6,366 nt of DNA from Bacillota bacterium (GTDB lineage: Bacteria > Bacillota > Clostridia > Lachnospirales > Lachnospiraceae), in assembly GCA_023415475.1 (NCBI GenBank), contig JAEZKL010000007.1:1-6366 (forward strand), written 5' to 3'. The number at the start of each line of letters is the position of its first letter. The first letter of the stretch is position 1. Shown here piece by piece: positions 1 through 6,333 of the stretch. The position numbers were made by a program, and so were the translations under genes. The notes beneath the pieces are model-generated. The model was not told the origin of the DNA and did no database searches. It saw only the letters and a program-made list of their open reading frames with translations.

Positions 1-4
1 CCAT
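1..4 (-). CDS. Start of a downstream gene (partial; possibly the GH94 phosphorylase subunit of the synthase)
   Basis: Only the ATG and the first base (G) of the second codon are in the window. The call rests on a strong AAGGAGG at correct spacing and on its position 22 bases after the stop of the synthase gene, on the same strand, with no room for a terminator between them. The two are therefore very likely co-transcribed. By content, the missing C-terminal part of the synthase (second beta-sandwich plus GH94 phosphorylase barrel) is the first candidate, but no coding sequence is visible to confirm it. Confidence 0.6.
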
Positions 5-12
5 AATATATG

Positions 13-19
13 CCTCCTT
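13..19 (-). promoter_or_regulatory. Shine-Dalgarno sequence of the next gene
   Basis: On the minus strand AAGGAGG lies 8 bases before an ATG (4-2) and begins 7 bases after the TAA stop of the synthase gene. It is closer to consensus than the synthase gene's own site, so the next gene is probably translated independently and efficiently from the same mRNA. Confidence 0.85.
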
Positions 20-26
20 AAGCTGC

Positions 27-3000
27 TTATTCTTCAATTAATTCATTCAGATTATCCTTGAGGTTTCTAAAATAGATTCCTGTCTTTCCTGTGATTACTA
101 CTCTGGCTACCGTCATGAGCAAATCGATCTCTGCCGGTATCATCTGATAAGAATGAAGCAGAAAAAGACTTGGTCTTGAATTGTCTGAATTATAAAGCCG
201 GAGCGAGCTGGTCAAATCATTTACCAAGTCATTTAACTCTTGTACATAACCGTGTTTTGCCTCGCTCAGTATAATCAAATCCACCACTACCTGATTTATC
301 TTCAGATACTCATATGCTTTCAATACATCTTTTATAATTCCCGCCTCCTCAATGGAGTTTACTTTCAATAACAGGATTGGATTATCACCCGATACTCCAA
401 AGCGCCAGAGGAAACTCTGATTCTTATAATTTCTTCGAATGTTCTCGTAAGGTCCCCTAAAATGCCTTGAAGGATAGTAAATAGGACTGATCATATCCTG
501 AAAAGCATTAATCTGAGCTCTTGTAATCTCAAGATATTTAAGTTCAATCTTCTTCTGAAGCTTGAACTTCTCAAATATATCATCAATATGATATACCTTC
601 CCCAGCTCCTGACCGATCCGGATTGCTTCCTCCTTACTGCTGCAGACTCCGGTAATGAAGGAAATACTTGCTGTTTTCCCTTCTTCCACCGATATTGTCA
701 CACGCAGACTCATGATCGGATCATTACAGAAGCCTGCCTGATTCGATAGCGGTATGCTGTCGGTTACTGAGATTGGATTCTCAGGGGTATTATTTCTACC
801 CAGGAATCTTAATCGGTCATTCTCATATTCCATACGTCTGCATGGCTTCATCTCTGACCTTATCATGTGAAGGATATATGGGTAATTCGACTTCTTTCCG
901 CTTCGTCGTCTTGATAGAAAGATTTCCTGCTCGTCCAAATACTCACTCTCAATAAATAATTTATTGAAAGCCGGATGGCTTATCTCTGCCAGATGCGTAT
1001 CACCTACCACCTCAAGATAGCTGGTAAGCTCGAACACCTTTACCTCCTTACTGTGATTCGTTAAGGTTATCTTTCGAATCTCAATATTATTAATCGAATC
1101 CAAGCTGATTACTGTTTTGGTTGAGACATCTTTATCCCTGCGCTTTATTTCAGCCTGATGCGGTGAGAAGATAACCTGATATATGTCCGGTTCTTTCTTA
1201 GTAGGATGGTAGGTGGTGCTCCACATGTTCCCGCTTCCAACGTCCTTGACATAGATATAGTTGCCCGTATTCGCATAAAGATCTGCTCTCCACCGATAAA
1301 GCATCATATCCTTGTAGCAGCTAAAGCCATCACCGTCTGAGGTGATAAGCAGGGAATATTTATTATTGGATAGATAGTTAGTGACCGGTACACTAGGTGC
1401 TACGCAGTTAACATAACGATTACTGTATTTCTCCTCACGAAAATACACCTTGCTGATTTTAATAGTATAGCCTCGTTTTGCAATGGATATCAGATGACTC
1501 TGTCGCTTTTCCTCCAGTAGTGATTCTGGCGCCTTGATCATTACATCTGAATGGAAACGGTTACGCATGATCCCATGATTCAGGTAATTATTGATTGCTA
1601 CCAGATTCATTCCCTGATGGTGCGCCATAAAGGATCTGACGATACAATAAGGCGTCATTTCCTCAGCATCCGGGCTATTATAATCAATCGCCTCATAAAA
1701 GCCATAGTCTCCGTACATACCGAGCTCCTTCAGTCTTCTTAGGTTAGCAAAGCCTTCGTCCTTCGCATATTCTAATGCCAGCATTGTAGCATAAGGAGTT
1801 ACTACCAGAGAATTTCTGCGAACCGGCTGTAATCGAAGCTTCGGAACACCGAAGGCTTTATATTGATAATTGGCATTCAGGTCAAAGCGATAATATTGCG
1901 ATTCAGAGATACCCCAGGGTATGTTCATCTCCTTTGCATATTTCATATGCTGAAGTACTGCTGCCATAGAAGTCTCGGCGTATACCGAACCCTCATATTC
2001 TTTCAGCACCAGATTCGGCATCAGATATTCAAACATCGATCCGCTCCAGGATACAAAGCAGGGAATGCCATTCACCATAGTAAGAGGTCTGCCTAGCTTA
2101 TGCCAGTGCCTCTGTGGAATAGCACCGCAGGCAACAGCCAGGAAACTGGTCAGTGCCGATTCGGAAGCCATCAAATCATAGCAGCCTCCGTCCAGTGTAT
2201 GAGAGGATACATGGTAGCCGATATGAAACAGCATTCGTTTCTCGTTATATAGGAACCGAAAATCAGCATTTGCCAGTAAGCAATCAATCTGATTACATAA
2301 TTGTTTTATCCGTTTCTGGATGACTAAGGCATATTTATTTTCTCTTTGTACTAATTGCTTTAAGGTAGGCTGGCTGGAGAAGCTTTCACCCTTCAGCTTT
2401 AGATAGCCTGCCTCCTCGACAATTCTCTCGATCTGATCCGCCAGCTCCCGCATCCAACGCGATTTCTTCTCAACTTTATACTCACTCTCCTGTAGCTCGT
2501 CCCAAATATCTGTCACATCCTCAAGGAATTCATCGATCCTTTCATAATGATCCTTCAGACTGCCTTCATAATCACTGAGCTGCATGGTCTTCTTTAGTTC
2601 CCTGCGAAGCTCTTCCGGGAATATCGGTCGTTCCAGCTGATCTAACAAGCCCTGTTTCAATGCAATCAGGTGCCCGAAGAAATTACCGCTGTCTACGGTT
2701 GAGATATAAGCCGGACTTAGCACCTCTAATGTTTTGATCTGGTACCAATTGTACAGATGGCCCTTCCATTTTGTCAGCTTCGACACCGAACTCATCAGAT
2801 TCTCTATTGATGTGAGGGTATCGCTTAGCGTCTCAAAACCTAGGTCCCTGGCCGTAAGAATGGATAGAAATTGCAACCCGATATTGGTTGGGGAGGTCTT
2901 CTCACTGACCTTCTCTACCTTGGCTATCTGATAATTGTCCGGACAAAACCAATTGTTTTCTTTCGTTGATAACTCCTTGAAGAATTGCCAGGTTCTTCGC

Positions 3001-5948
3001 GAGGTGTCCAGAAGCAGCTCCCTATCATCCTCCTTAATCTCCTCCTGTTTTCTCTCCTTCGGCTGGCTAAAGCGGTAAGAAAGATAGTATGCCAGCCCCC
3101 ACCAGATTGAGGTAACCAGATAAATCAGTCTGCCAAATACCGAAACCTCCCTGGTCAGCATGAGGAGCAATAATGCCACAGCGGTGAGGACCGAGCTCCA
3201 CATTGTCAGAAAATATCCCCTGCGGGTATTGATAATCGAGGAATCTACAGCTTCTGCCGTATTCCAACGAAGCAAATTCCTTCTACTGATGAACAATCGA
3301 AACAGGGTTCGAACCATAGCATCAGTTGCTATATAAGCCCGATACGGTGTAATTGCTAATTCAAACAAAGCCCTCAGAAACAGAAGGGCAAGCTCCTTCG
3401 ATAATCCCTTATATACAAGAGCAAGCTTCGGTCGATACAGCTTCTGTTTTAAAATACCGAAAAGTAATATTGCAAGATTAAAGACATCACTAAAGAAGAC
3501 CAAGGGTACCCATAGAAGAGGTGCCACCGGGAGGAATGCCAGATTGATGAAAACAAGTAATACCTTACTTAACGGGACCAAACTACGCCGCAGGTTATCA
3601 AAGATCTTCCATTTCGCAAGACCACATAAGCTTCTGCCCTTAACAATATTATTGCGGAATAACCATGGAAACAGCTGCCAGTCACCACGGATCCAACGAT
3701 GCTCCCTCTTGGCAAAGGCGATGACACTATTCGGGAAGCTATCCATAACCTTAGCACTACTGGAGAAAGCTGTTCTTGCATAACAGCTTTCCAGGAGGTC
3801 ATGACTTAAGACCTTATTCTCCGGAATTACATTATGCAGTAGCCGATGAAAGGCTTGTACATCATAAATACCTTTACCGATATAAATTCCTTCCCCGAAG
3901 ATATCCTGATAAATATCTGATATGGCTGTAGAATAGTATACTAAGCCGGATTGTCCTCCGAAGATTTCAGCAAAGTGACTTCCGCTTCGGTCAGCAATGT
4001 GATTCCGGACAGAAGGCTGTATAATTACATAACCCTCCTTTACTTTATTCACAGAAGGATCAATAACCGGATGATTCATAGGATGGTCGATGAGTCCGAC
4101 CAGCTTGGCGGCATTATCCCGTATCAGATCCGTATCCGCATCCAGGGTAATCACATATCGAAAGGTGGTGAGCAGATCCATATCGCATAATATAGTGGAG
4201 AAGCTTGTCTCCTCCTTCTTTACACCGCTCAGCAGATAATTAAATTCCTCCAGCTTTCCTCGCTTTCTTTCCCAGCACATATAGCATTTTTCCGATCCAT
4301 TCCACTTGCGATGACGAATAAAAATCGAAAAGATCGGATGCTCTGCCGGATAAAGTATATTTAACTCTTCTACACGACGAAGGAGTTCTTCCTCAATCTC
4401 CTTATCCTCAGGCAGGAATTGCTCCGTGGCATCCTTATAATCAGCCAATAGAGCAAAGTACAGATTCGTTTGCCGGTTCGCCAGATAATGCTTCTGCAGC
4501 CGGTCGAGATAGGATAGACCTTGCCCCTTTGTCGATATGATAACAGGCATGATAATAAAGGTACGGGCTGAATCCGGAATCTGGGAAAGATAGTCCATGG
4601 AAGGAATCTTCTTCACAAATATATTTCTGGTGAAGATAAAATTAATCAGTTCCAATGCAATCCCTATAATTAAAGGTAAGGCTGCAATTATGATAAGCAG
4701 ATTATAAACCATACTCTCTATACCATAATACCGTACAGCACAGAACAGTAAAGCACTAATTCCAAATACCAGCAGAAACAGCGAAGTAAAGTAAAGCATA
4801 CCTTTTCTGCTCTTCTTATCCAGATTAACAGGCTCCGGTTTATTCCGAAGCTTCGTCGTTAAGATCCGGTATCCTTTTCCAAGCAAATATGCACCGACAT
4901 GATGAGAGCAGTTCAAATGCTCCCTACCTTCAGCAGCAAGTGAAAGGCAGACGTCTGCAATCATCTCTTCTTTCATCTTGTATCTGGAAGCCAGCTTCAC
5001 AATAACCTGTCGATACATTCCTTTACTTTCCGTGTCAAGTTTTAGATAAACACCCTCCGGATCCTTGGAAAGGATAGCCTCCAGATAGGAATAGCGTTCA
5101 AAGAATGTGACAGCATCTACTTCATTCACCTCTCTGAGACTAACAATCAGAGCTCTGATCTCTGCTTCCAATCGGGCTTCAATCTTGCCTTCTCCTATAA
5201 TGACATGGCTTGGTGTGATACGCCTCTCTGAGTCCCTGAAATGATAATCCAGATATCTTTGGATAACCGCCTCATCAGCAGATATATTCTTTAAGAGGTA
5301 GATTACTTGAGCATGAAAGGAGTAATTGTGTTTACACTCCTCCTCCAGATCGGAGATCAGTGACATAGGTTCTATCGCTCCCCGACCATTACCCTGCAAT
5401 CGGTTAATAAACCGATCGGCCTTGGATTTTACTCTAATTACCTGGATAACCTCCTGTGATAATTCAATGACTCCCTCCAGCAGACAGAAGCCAAAAAGCT
5501 CAGGCAACACCCATATCTCCTTCTCTGTCAAAGGAATGATCTGTTGATATGCAGTCAGCATAACATGTATATTATCATCATTCAGATGTCCATTGCATAG
5601 TTCTACAATTGTCTTTGCTACGATATAAATCCTTGGAAATCCCTTGTTTTCTCCGCTTCTCAATATCGGAAGAAGTTCATAGCTGGTACCGGATGCCCTA
5701 AACTTCTTTATTTCCCGATACAGCATCTGATAATTATCAAATAGCCATCGTGCCGCTGGGATCAACGTAATAATATCCGTTGATTGTTCGGAGATATTAT
5801 CACGTATCTGATTTAATCTTTTATAAGCAATCTGGTTGTTCTTATCCAGAATCGAATTATATCTTGTCAGTTTTACATCCATATGGCCGGAGGCAAGCTC
5901 TTTCATCCGCTGCTCCCAGTCTTTCGCTCCCAAATCATTCAAAGTCAT
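27..5948 (-). CDS. ndvB: Cyclic beta-1,2-glucan synthase, GT84 + GH189 part (lacks the C-terminal GH94 phosphorylase domain)
   Basis: Large inner-membrane enzyme expected to polymerise glucose from UDP-glucose into beta-1,2-glucan on its cytosolic face and then close the chain into a ring. Domains in order: helical N-terminal part (1-370, with the family motif LIPAARWLFDN near residues 60-72); a first membrane pair (about 385-405 and 413-437); GT84 core with D503, D603-A-D605, SHD717 and HRW752; further membrane segments between 793 and 957; a GH189/glycoamylase-like domain (about 975-1490); and a GH94 N-terminal-like beta-sandwich (about 1515-1775) plus linker to 1973. The ATG at 5948 is preceded by AGGAAAGGG with an 8-base spacer, and the N-terminus matches the family without extension. 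Full-length homologues have about 2,800 residues, so some 800 C-terminal residues are absent; they may be encoded by the gene starting at position 4. The reading frame is intact. The family call is very secure; cyclic rather than linear product is inference. Confidence 0.93.
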   Translation of the reverse strand: MTLNDLGAKDWEQRMKELASGHMDVKLTRYNSILDKNNQIAYKRLNQIRDNISEQSTDIITLIPAARWLFDNYQMLYREIKKFRASGTSYELLPILRSGENKGFPRIYIVAKTIVELCNGHLNDDNIHVMLTAYQQIIPLTEKEIWVLPELFGFCLLEGVIELSQEVIQVIRVKSKADRFINRLQGNGRGAIEPMSLISDLEEECKHNYSFHAQVIYLLKNISADEAVIQRYLDYHFRDSERRITPSHVIIGEGKIEARLEAEIRALIVSLREVNEVDAVTFFERYSYLEAILSKDPEGVYLKLDTESKGMYRQVIVKLASRYKMKEEMIADVCLSLAAEGREHLNCSHHVGAYLLGKGYRILTTKLRNKPEPVNLDKKSRKGMLYFTSLFLLVFGISALLFCAVRYYGIESMVYNLLIIIAALPLIIGIALELINFIFTRNIFVKKIPSMDYLSQIPDSARTFIIMPVIISTKGQGLSYLDRLQKHYLANRQTNLYFALLADYKDATEQFLPEDKEIEEELLRRVEELNILYPAEHPIFSIFIRHRKWNGSEKCYMCWERKRGKLEEFNYLLSGVKKEETSFSTILCDMDLLTTFRYVITLDADTDLIRDNAAKLVGLIDHPMNHPVIDPSVNKVKEGYVIIQPSVRNHIADRSGSHFAEIFGGQSGLVYYSTAISDIYQDIFGEGIYIGKGIYDVQAFHRLLHNVIPENKVLSHDLLESCYARTAFSSSAKVMDSFPNSVIAFAKREHRWIRGDWQLFPWLFRNNIVKGRSLCGLAKWKIFDNLRRSLVPLSKVLLVFINLAFLPVAPLLWVPLVFFSDVFNLAILLFGILKQKLYRPKLALVYKGLSKELALLFLRALFELAITPYRAYIATDAMVRTLFRLFISRRNLLRWNTAEAVDSSIINTRRGYFLTMWSSVLTAVALLLLMLTREVSVFGRLIYLVTSIWWGLAYYLSYRFSQPKERKQEEIKEDDRELLLDTSRRTWQFFKELSTKENNWFCPDNYQIAKVEKVSEKTSPTNIGLQFLSILTARDLGFETLSDTLTSIENLMSSVSKLTKWKGHLYNWYQIKTLEVLSPAYISTVDSGNFFGHLIALKQGLLDQLERPIFPEELRRELKKTMQLSDYEGSLKDHYERIDEFLEDVTDIWDELQESEYKVEKKSRWMRELADQIERIVEEAGYLKLKGESFSSQPTLKQLVQRENKYALVIQKRIKQLCNQIDCLLANADFRFLYNEKRMLFHIGYHVSSHTLDGGCYDLMASESALTSFLAVACGAIPQRHWHKLGRPLTMVNGIPCFVSWSGSMFEYLMPNLVLKEYEGSVYAETSMAAVLQHMKYAKEMNIPWGISESQYYRFDLNANYQYKAFGVPKLRLQPVRRNSLVVTPYATMLALEYAKDEGFANLRRLKELGMYGDYGFYEAIDYNSPDAEEMTPYCIVRSFMAHHQGMNLVAINNYLNHGIMRNRFHSDVMIKAPESLLEEKRQSHLISIAKRGYTIKISKVYFREEKYSNRYVNCVAPSVPVTNYLSNNKYSLLITSDGDGFSCYKDMMLYRWRADLYANTGNYIYVKDVGSGNMWSTTYHPTKKEPDIYQVIFSPHQAEIKRRDKDVSTKTVISLDSINNIEIRKITLTNHSKEVKVFELTSYLEVVGDTHLAEISHPAFNKLFIESEYLDEQEIFLSRRRSGKKSNYPYILHMIRSEMKPCRRMEYENDRLRFLGRNNTPENPISVTDSIPLSNQAGFCNDPIMSLRVTISVEEGKTASISFITGVCSSKEEAIRIGQELGKVYHIDDIFEKFKLQKKIELKYLEITRAQINAFQDMISPIYYPSRHFRGPYENIRRNYKNQSFLWRFGVSGDNPILLLKVNSIEEAGIIKDVLKAYEYLKINQVVVDLIILSEAKHGYVQELNDLVNDLTSSLRLYNSDNSRPSLFLLHSYQMIPAEIDLLMTVARVVITGKTGIYFRNLKDNLNELIEE
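30..623 (-). other. Domain: inter-domain alpha/beta segment ending the protein (residues about 1776-1973)
   Basis: The segment carries the family signatures ISPIYYPSRHFR, LWRFGVSGD1855NPILLLKV, AYEYLKINQVVVDLIIL and VARVVITG near the C-terminus. In single-chain NdvB proteins this segment is followed by a variable linker and then by the second beta-sandwich and phosphorylase domain. Here the chain ends about 20 residues after VARVVITG, in the poorly conserved linker, with the acidic tail NELIEE and a TAA stop at 29-27. The break therefore falls at a domain boundary rather than inside a folded unit. Confidence 0.75.
624..1406 (-). other. Domain: GH94 N-terminal-like beta-sandwich (residues about 1515-1775)
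   Basis: Beta-rich region with the family motifs LSNNKYSLLITSDGDGFS (1526-1543), YRWRAD (1551-1556), YIYVKDVGSGNMWS, HPTKKEPDIYQVIFS, ITLTNHS, FELTSYLEVV, HPAFNKLFIE, RFLGRN (1714-1719) and SFITGV. This is the Glyco_transf_36-type supersandwich. In full-length synthases there are two of these: one follows the cyclisation domain and the other precedes the GH94 phosphorylase barrel. Only the first copy is encoded here. Confidence 0.85.
1479..3026 (-). other. Domain: GH189 / glycoamylase-like cyclisation domain (residues about 975-1490)
   Basis: An (alpha/alpha)-barrel type domain recognised by its family motifs: TSPTN1022IGL, GHLYNWYQIKTL (1063-1074), YISTVD1086SGN, CYDLMASE1263SAL, IPQRHW (1277-1282), VSWSGSMFEYLMP (1299-1311), WGISE1349S, NYQYKAFGVP (1360-1369) and RSFMAHHQGM (1438-1447). 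The corresponding domain of the Thermoanaerobacter italicus synthase has been shown to transglycosylate beta-1,2-glucan into rings and founded family GH189. The invariant glutamates E1263 and E1349, 86 residues apart, are the best candidates for the catalytic pair here; this is an inference from conservation. A lysine/glutamate-rich helical section (about 1110-1235) lies between the first and second motif clusters, as is usual. Confidence 0.88.
3069..4841 (-). other. Domain: membrane-embedded GT84 glucosyltransferase (residues about 370-960)
   Basis: Two hydrophobic helices (385-405, 413-437) lead into a GT-A type processive glycosyltransferase core. Visible motifs are LLAD503YKD (first aspartate of the nucleotide-binding region), TLD603AD605TD (the DxD metal/UDP site), LSHD717LLES (acceptor-side/general-base region) and EHR751W752IRGDW (the (Q/R)xxRW-like motif of processive synthases). 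After the core come hydrophobic stretches at about 793-833, 853-872, 914-931 and 939-957, giving roughly six or seven membrane passes, as expected for this family. The motif assignments rest on knowledge of GT2/GT84 enzymes; exact helix ends are estimates by eye. Confidence 0.88.
4839..5948 (-). other. Domain: N-terminal helical cytosolic region of the synthase (residues 1-370)
   Basis: This region is mostly amphipathic and charged, with no signal peptide, consistent with a cytosolic N-terminus as described for Brucella Cgs. The recognisable family element is LIPAARWLFDN, corresponding to the LIPAAEWLLDN-type motif common to NdvB-like proteins. The later helices (about residues 140-350) also follow the family pattern. 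No catalytic residues are known here. It ends in a basic patch (KKSRKG, residues 378-383) immediately before the first membrane helix, which fits the positive-inside rule. Confidence 0.7.
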
Positions 5949-5956
5949 TGTAATGT

Positions 5957-5965
5957 CCCTTTCCT
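5957..5965 (-). promoter_or_regulatory. Shine-Dalgarno sequence of the synthase gene
   Basis: AGGAAAGGG on the minus strand ends 8 bases before the ATG at 5948. It is purine-rich and well spaced and supports this start; it is weaker than the AAGGAGG of the next gene. Confidence 0.75.
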
Positions 5966-5974
5966 GATAACATA

Positions 5975-5987
5975 TCTACTTCGTAGA
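5975..5987. repeat. Small hairpin just before the synthase Shine-Dalgarno
   Basis: TCTAC and GTAGA (5975-5979, 5983-5987) with a TTC centre (GAA on the minus-strand RNA). It ends 9 bases upstream of the Shine-Dalgarno sequence and does not cover it. A five-base stem of this kind can occur by chance. Confidence 0.35.
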
Positions 5988-5992
5988 CTGAC

Positions 5993-6011
5993 GCTTTTTA
6001 TATTAAAAAGC
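5993..6011. repeat. Short hairpin at the 5' end of the inferred leader
   Basis: GCTTTTTATATTAAAAAGC: 8-base arms (5993-6000, 6004-6011) around TAT. If transcription starts near 6013, this would form a stem-loop at the very 5' end of the synthase mRNA. Confidence 0.5.
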
Positions 6012-6019
6012 AATGCAAT

Positions 6020-6033
6020 ATTATATTATGCCA
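6020..6033 (-). promoter_or_regulatory. Putative -10 region of the synthase promoter
   Basis: On the minus strand a perfect TATAAT lies at 6025-6020, overlapping an extended -10-like TGGCATAAT (6033-6025). A transcript would start near 6013 and have a leader of about 65 bases before the ATG. The hexamer 17 bases further upstream (TAAGAT, 6048-6043) does not resemble TTGACA, so the promoter would need an extended -10 or an activator. AT-rich DNA yields such boxes by chance, so confidence is moderate. Confidence 0.45.
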
Positions 6034-6044
6034 TTTTTGCAAAT

Positions 6045-6086
6045 CTTATTAGTGTGAAAATAAAAAACGATTTTCGCACTAATAAG
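6045..6086. repeat. 17-bp inverted repeat with 8-base centre
   Basis: The arms are 6045-6061 (CTTATTAGTGTGAAAAT) and 6070-6086 (ATTTTCGCACTAATAAG), complementary at 16 of 17 positions; the exception is T/G, a wobble pair if read as plus-strand RNA. The centre is AAAAAACG. Neither strand has a T-run after the stem, so it is not an ordinary intrinsic terminator. It lies directly upstream of the putative -10 and covers the -35 position, which suits a regulator binding site. Confidence 0.8.
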
Positions 6087-6117
6087 TTGATTGTTCCTGC
6101 GCTACCAAAGTGTAAAC

Positions 6118-6135
6118 CGTCTCGCATGTGAGACG
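6118..6135. repeat. 18-bp palindrome, possible operator
   Basis: CGTCTCGCATGTGAGACG is palindromic at 8 of 9 position pairs, with the G/T pair at 6124/6129 as the only exception. A short, GC-richer, centre-symmetric site without a loop in an AT-rich region looks like a dimeric repressor or activator site. It lies roughly 105 bases upstream of the inferred transcription start. The regulator is not identified. Confidence 0.6.
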
Positions 6136-6278
6136 TTGCATACTTGGCACAAACTAATTCATAGAATAGACATGTTATATGGTTAGAAAAGGAATAAAAA
6201 GGGGCTGTTTTAAAATGTAAGGTATAATGCAGGAAAGGCCAACACGCATCCCTCACACACAGGTTGCCTGACATCTTA

Positions 6279-6333
6279 TTGTTTTGTATGCCATTATCAA
6301 ACAAAAAATGTTTGCTTCTGTCATACAAAACAA
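6279..6333. repeat. Nested inverted repeat (12-bp outer, 6-bp inner stem)
   Basis: The outer arms TTGTTTTGTATG (6279-6290) and CATACAAAACAA (6322-6333) match perfectly. Inside, CAAACA (6298-6303) and TGTTTG (6309-6314) form a second stem around AAAAA. No T-run suitable for termination follows on either strand. A weak minus-strand promoter-like pair, TTGATA (6300-6295) and TAAGAT (6278-6273) with a 16-base spacer, overlaps the left arm. Confidence 0.65.

Noticed and set aside
3067..3802. Minus-strand frames of 66 and 77 codons inside the synthase gene
   Set aside because: They are out-of-frame shadows of the membrane part of the synthase; the main frame is intact and carries all family motifs here.
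27..5948. Synthase gene considered as a pseudogene because it is shorter than usual for the family
   Set aside because: The frame is uninterrupted, the motifs are intact, the stop falls at a domain boundary, and a strong ribosome binding site with ATG follows, which fits a split gene better than decay.
6045..6086. Inverted repeat considered as an intrinsic terminator
   Set aside because: The stem is AT-rich and neither strand has a run of T residues directly after it; it also lies upstream of a gene rather than after one.
5883..6131. 82-codon plus-strand frame overlapping the start of the synthase gene
   Set aside because: It overlaps the first codons of a secure gene and the control region, lacks a Shine-Dalgarno sequence and has no recognisable protein features.
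6118..6135. Palindrome considered as a riboswitch or T-box element
   Set aside because: No T-box sequence, known riboswitch core or antiterminator/terminator pair could be recognised between here and the start codon.
6273..6300. TTGATA/TAAGAT pair considered as the main promoter
   Set aside because: It has a 16-base spacer and a poor -10 match and would give a leader of over 300 bases; the TATAAT at 6025-6020 is a better -10. It is mentioned only under the nested repeat.
6026..6328. 100-codon open frame on the minus strand upstream of the synthase gene
   Set aside because: There is no ribosome binding site before its ATG, it runs through the inverted repeats and the putative promoter, and its translation resembles no known family.
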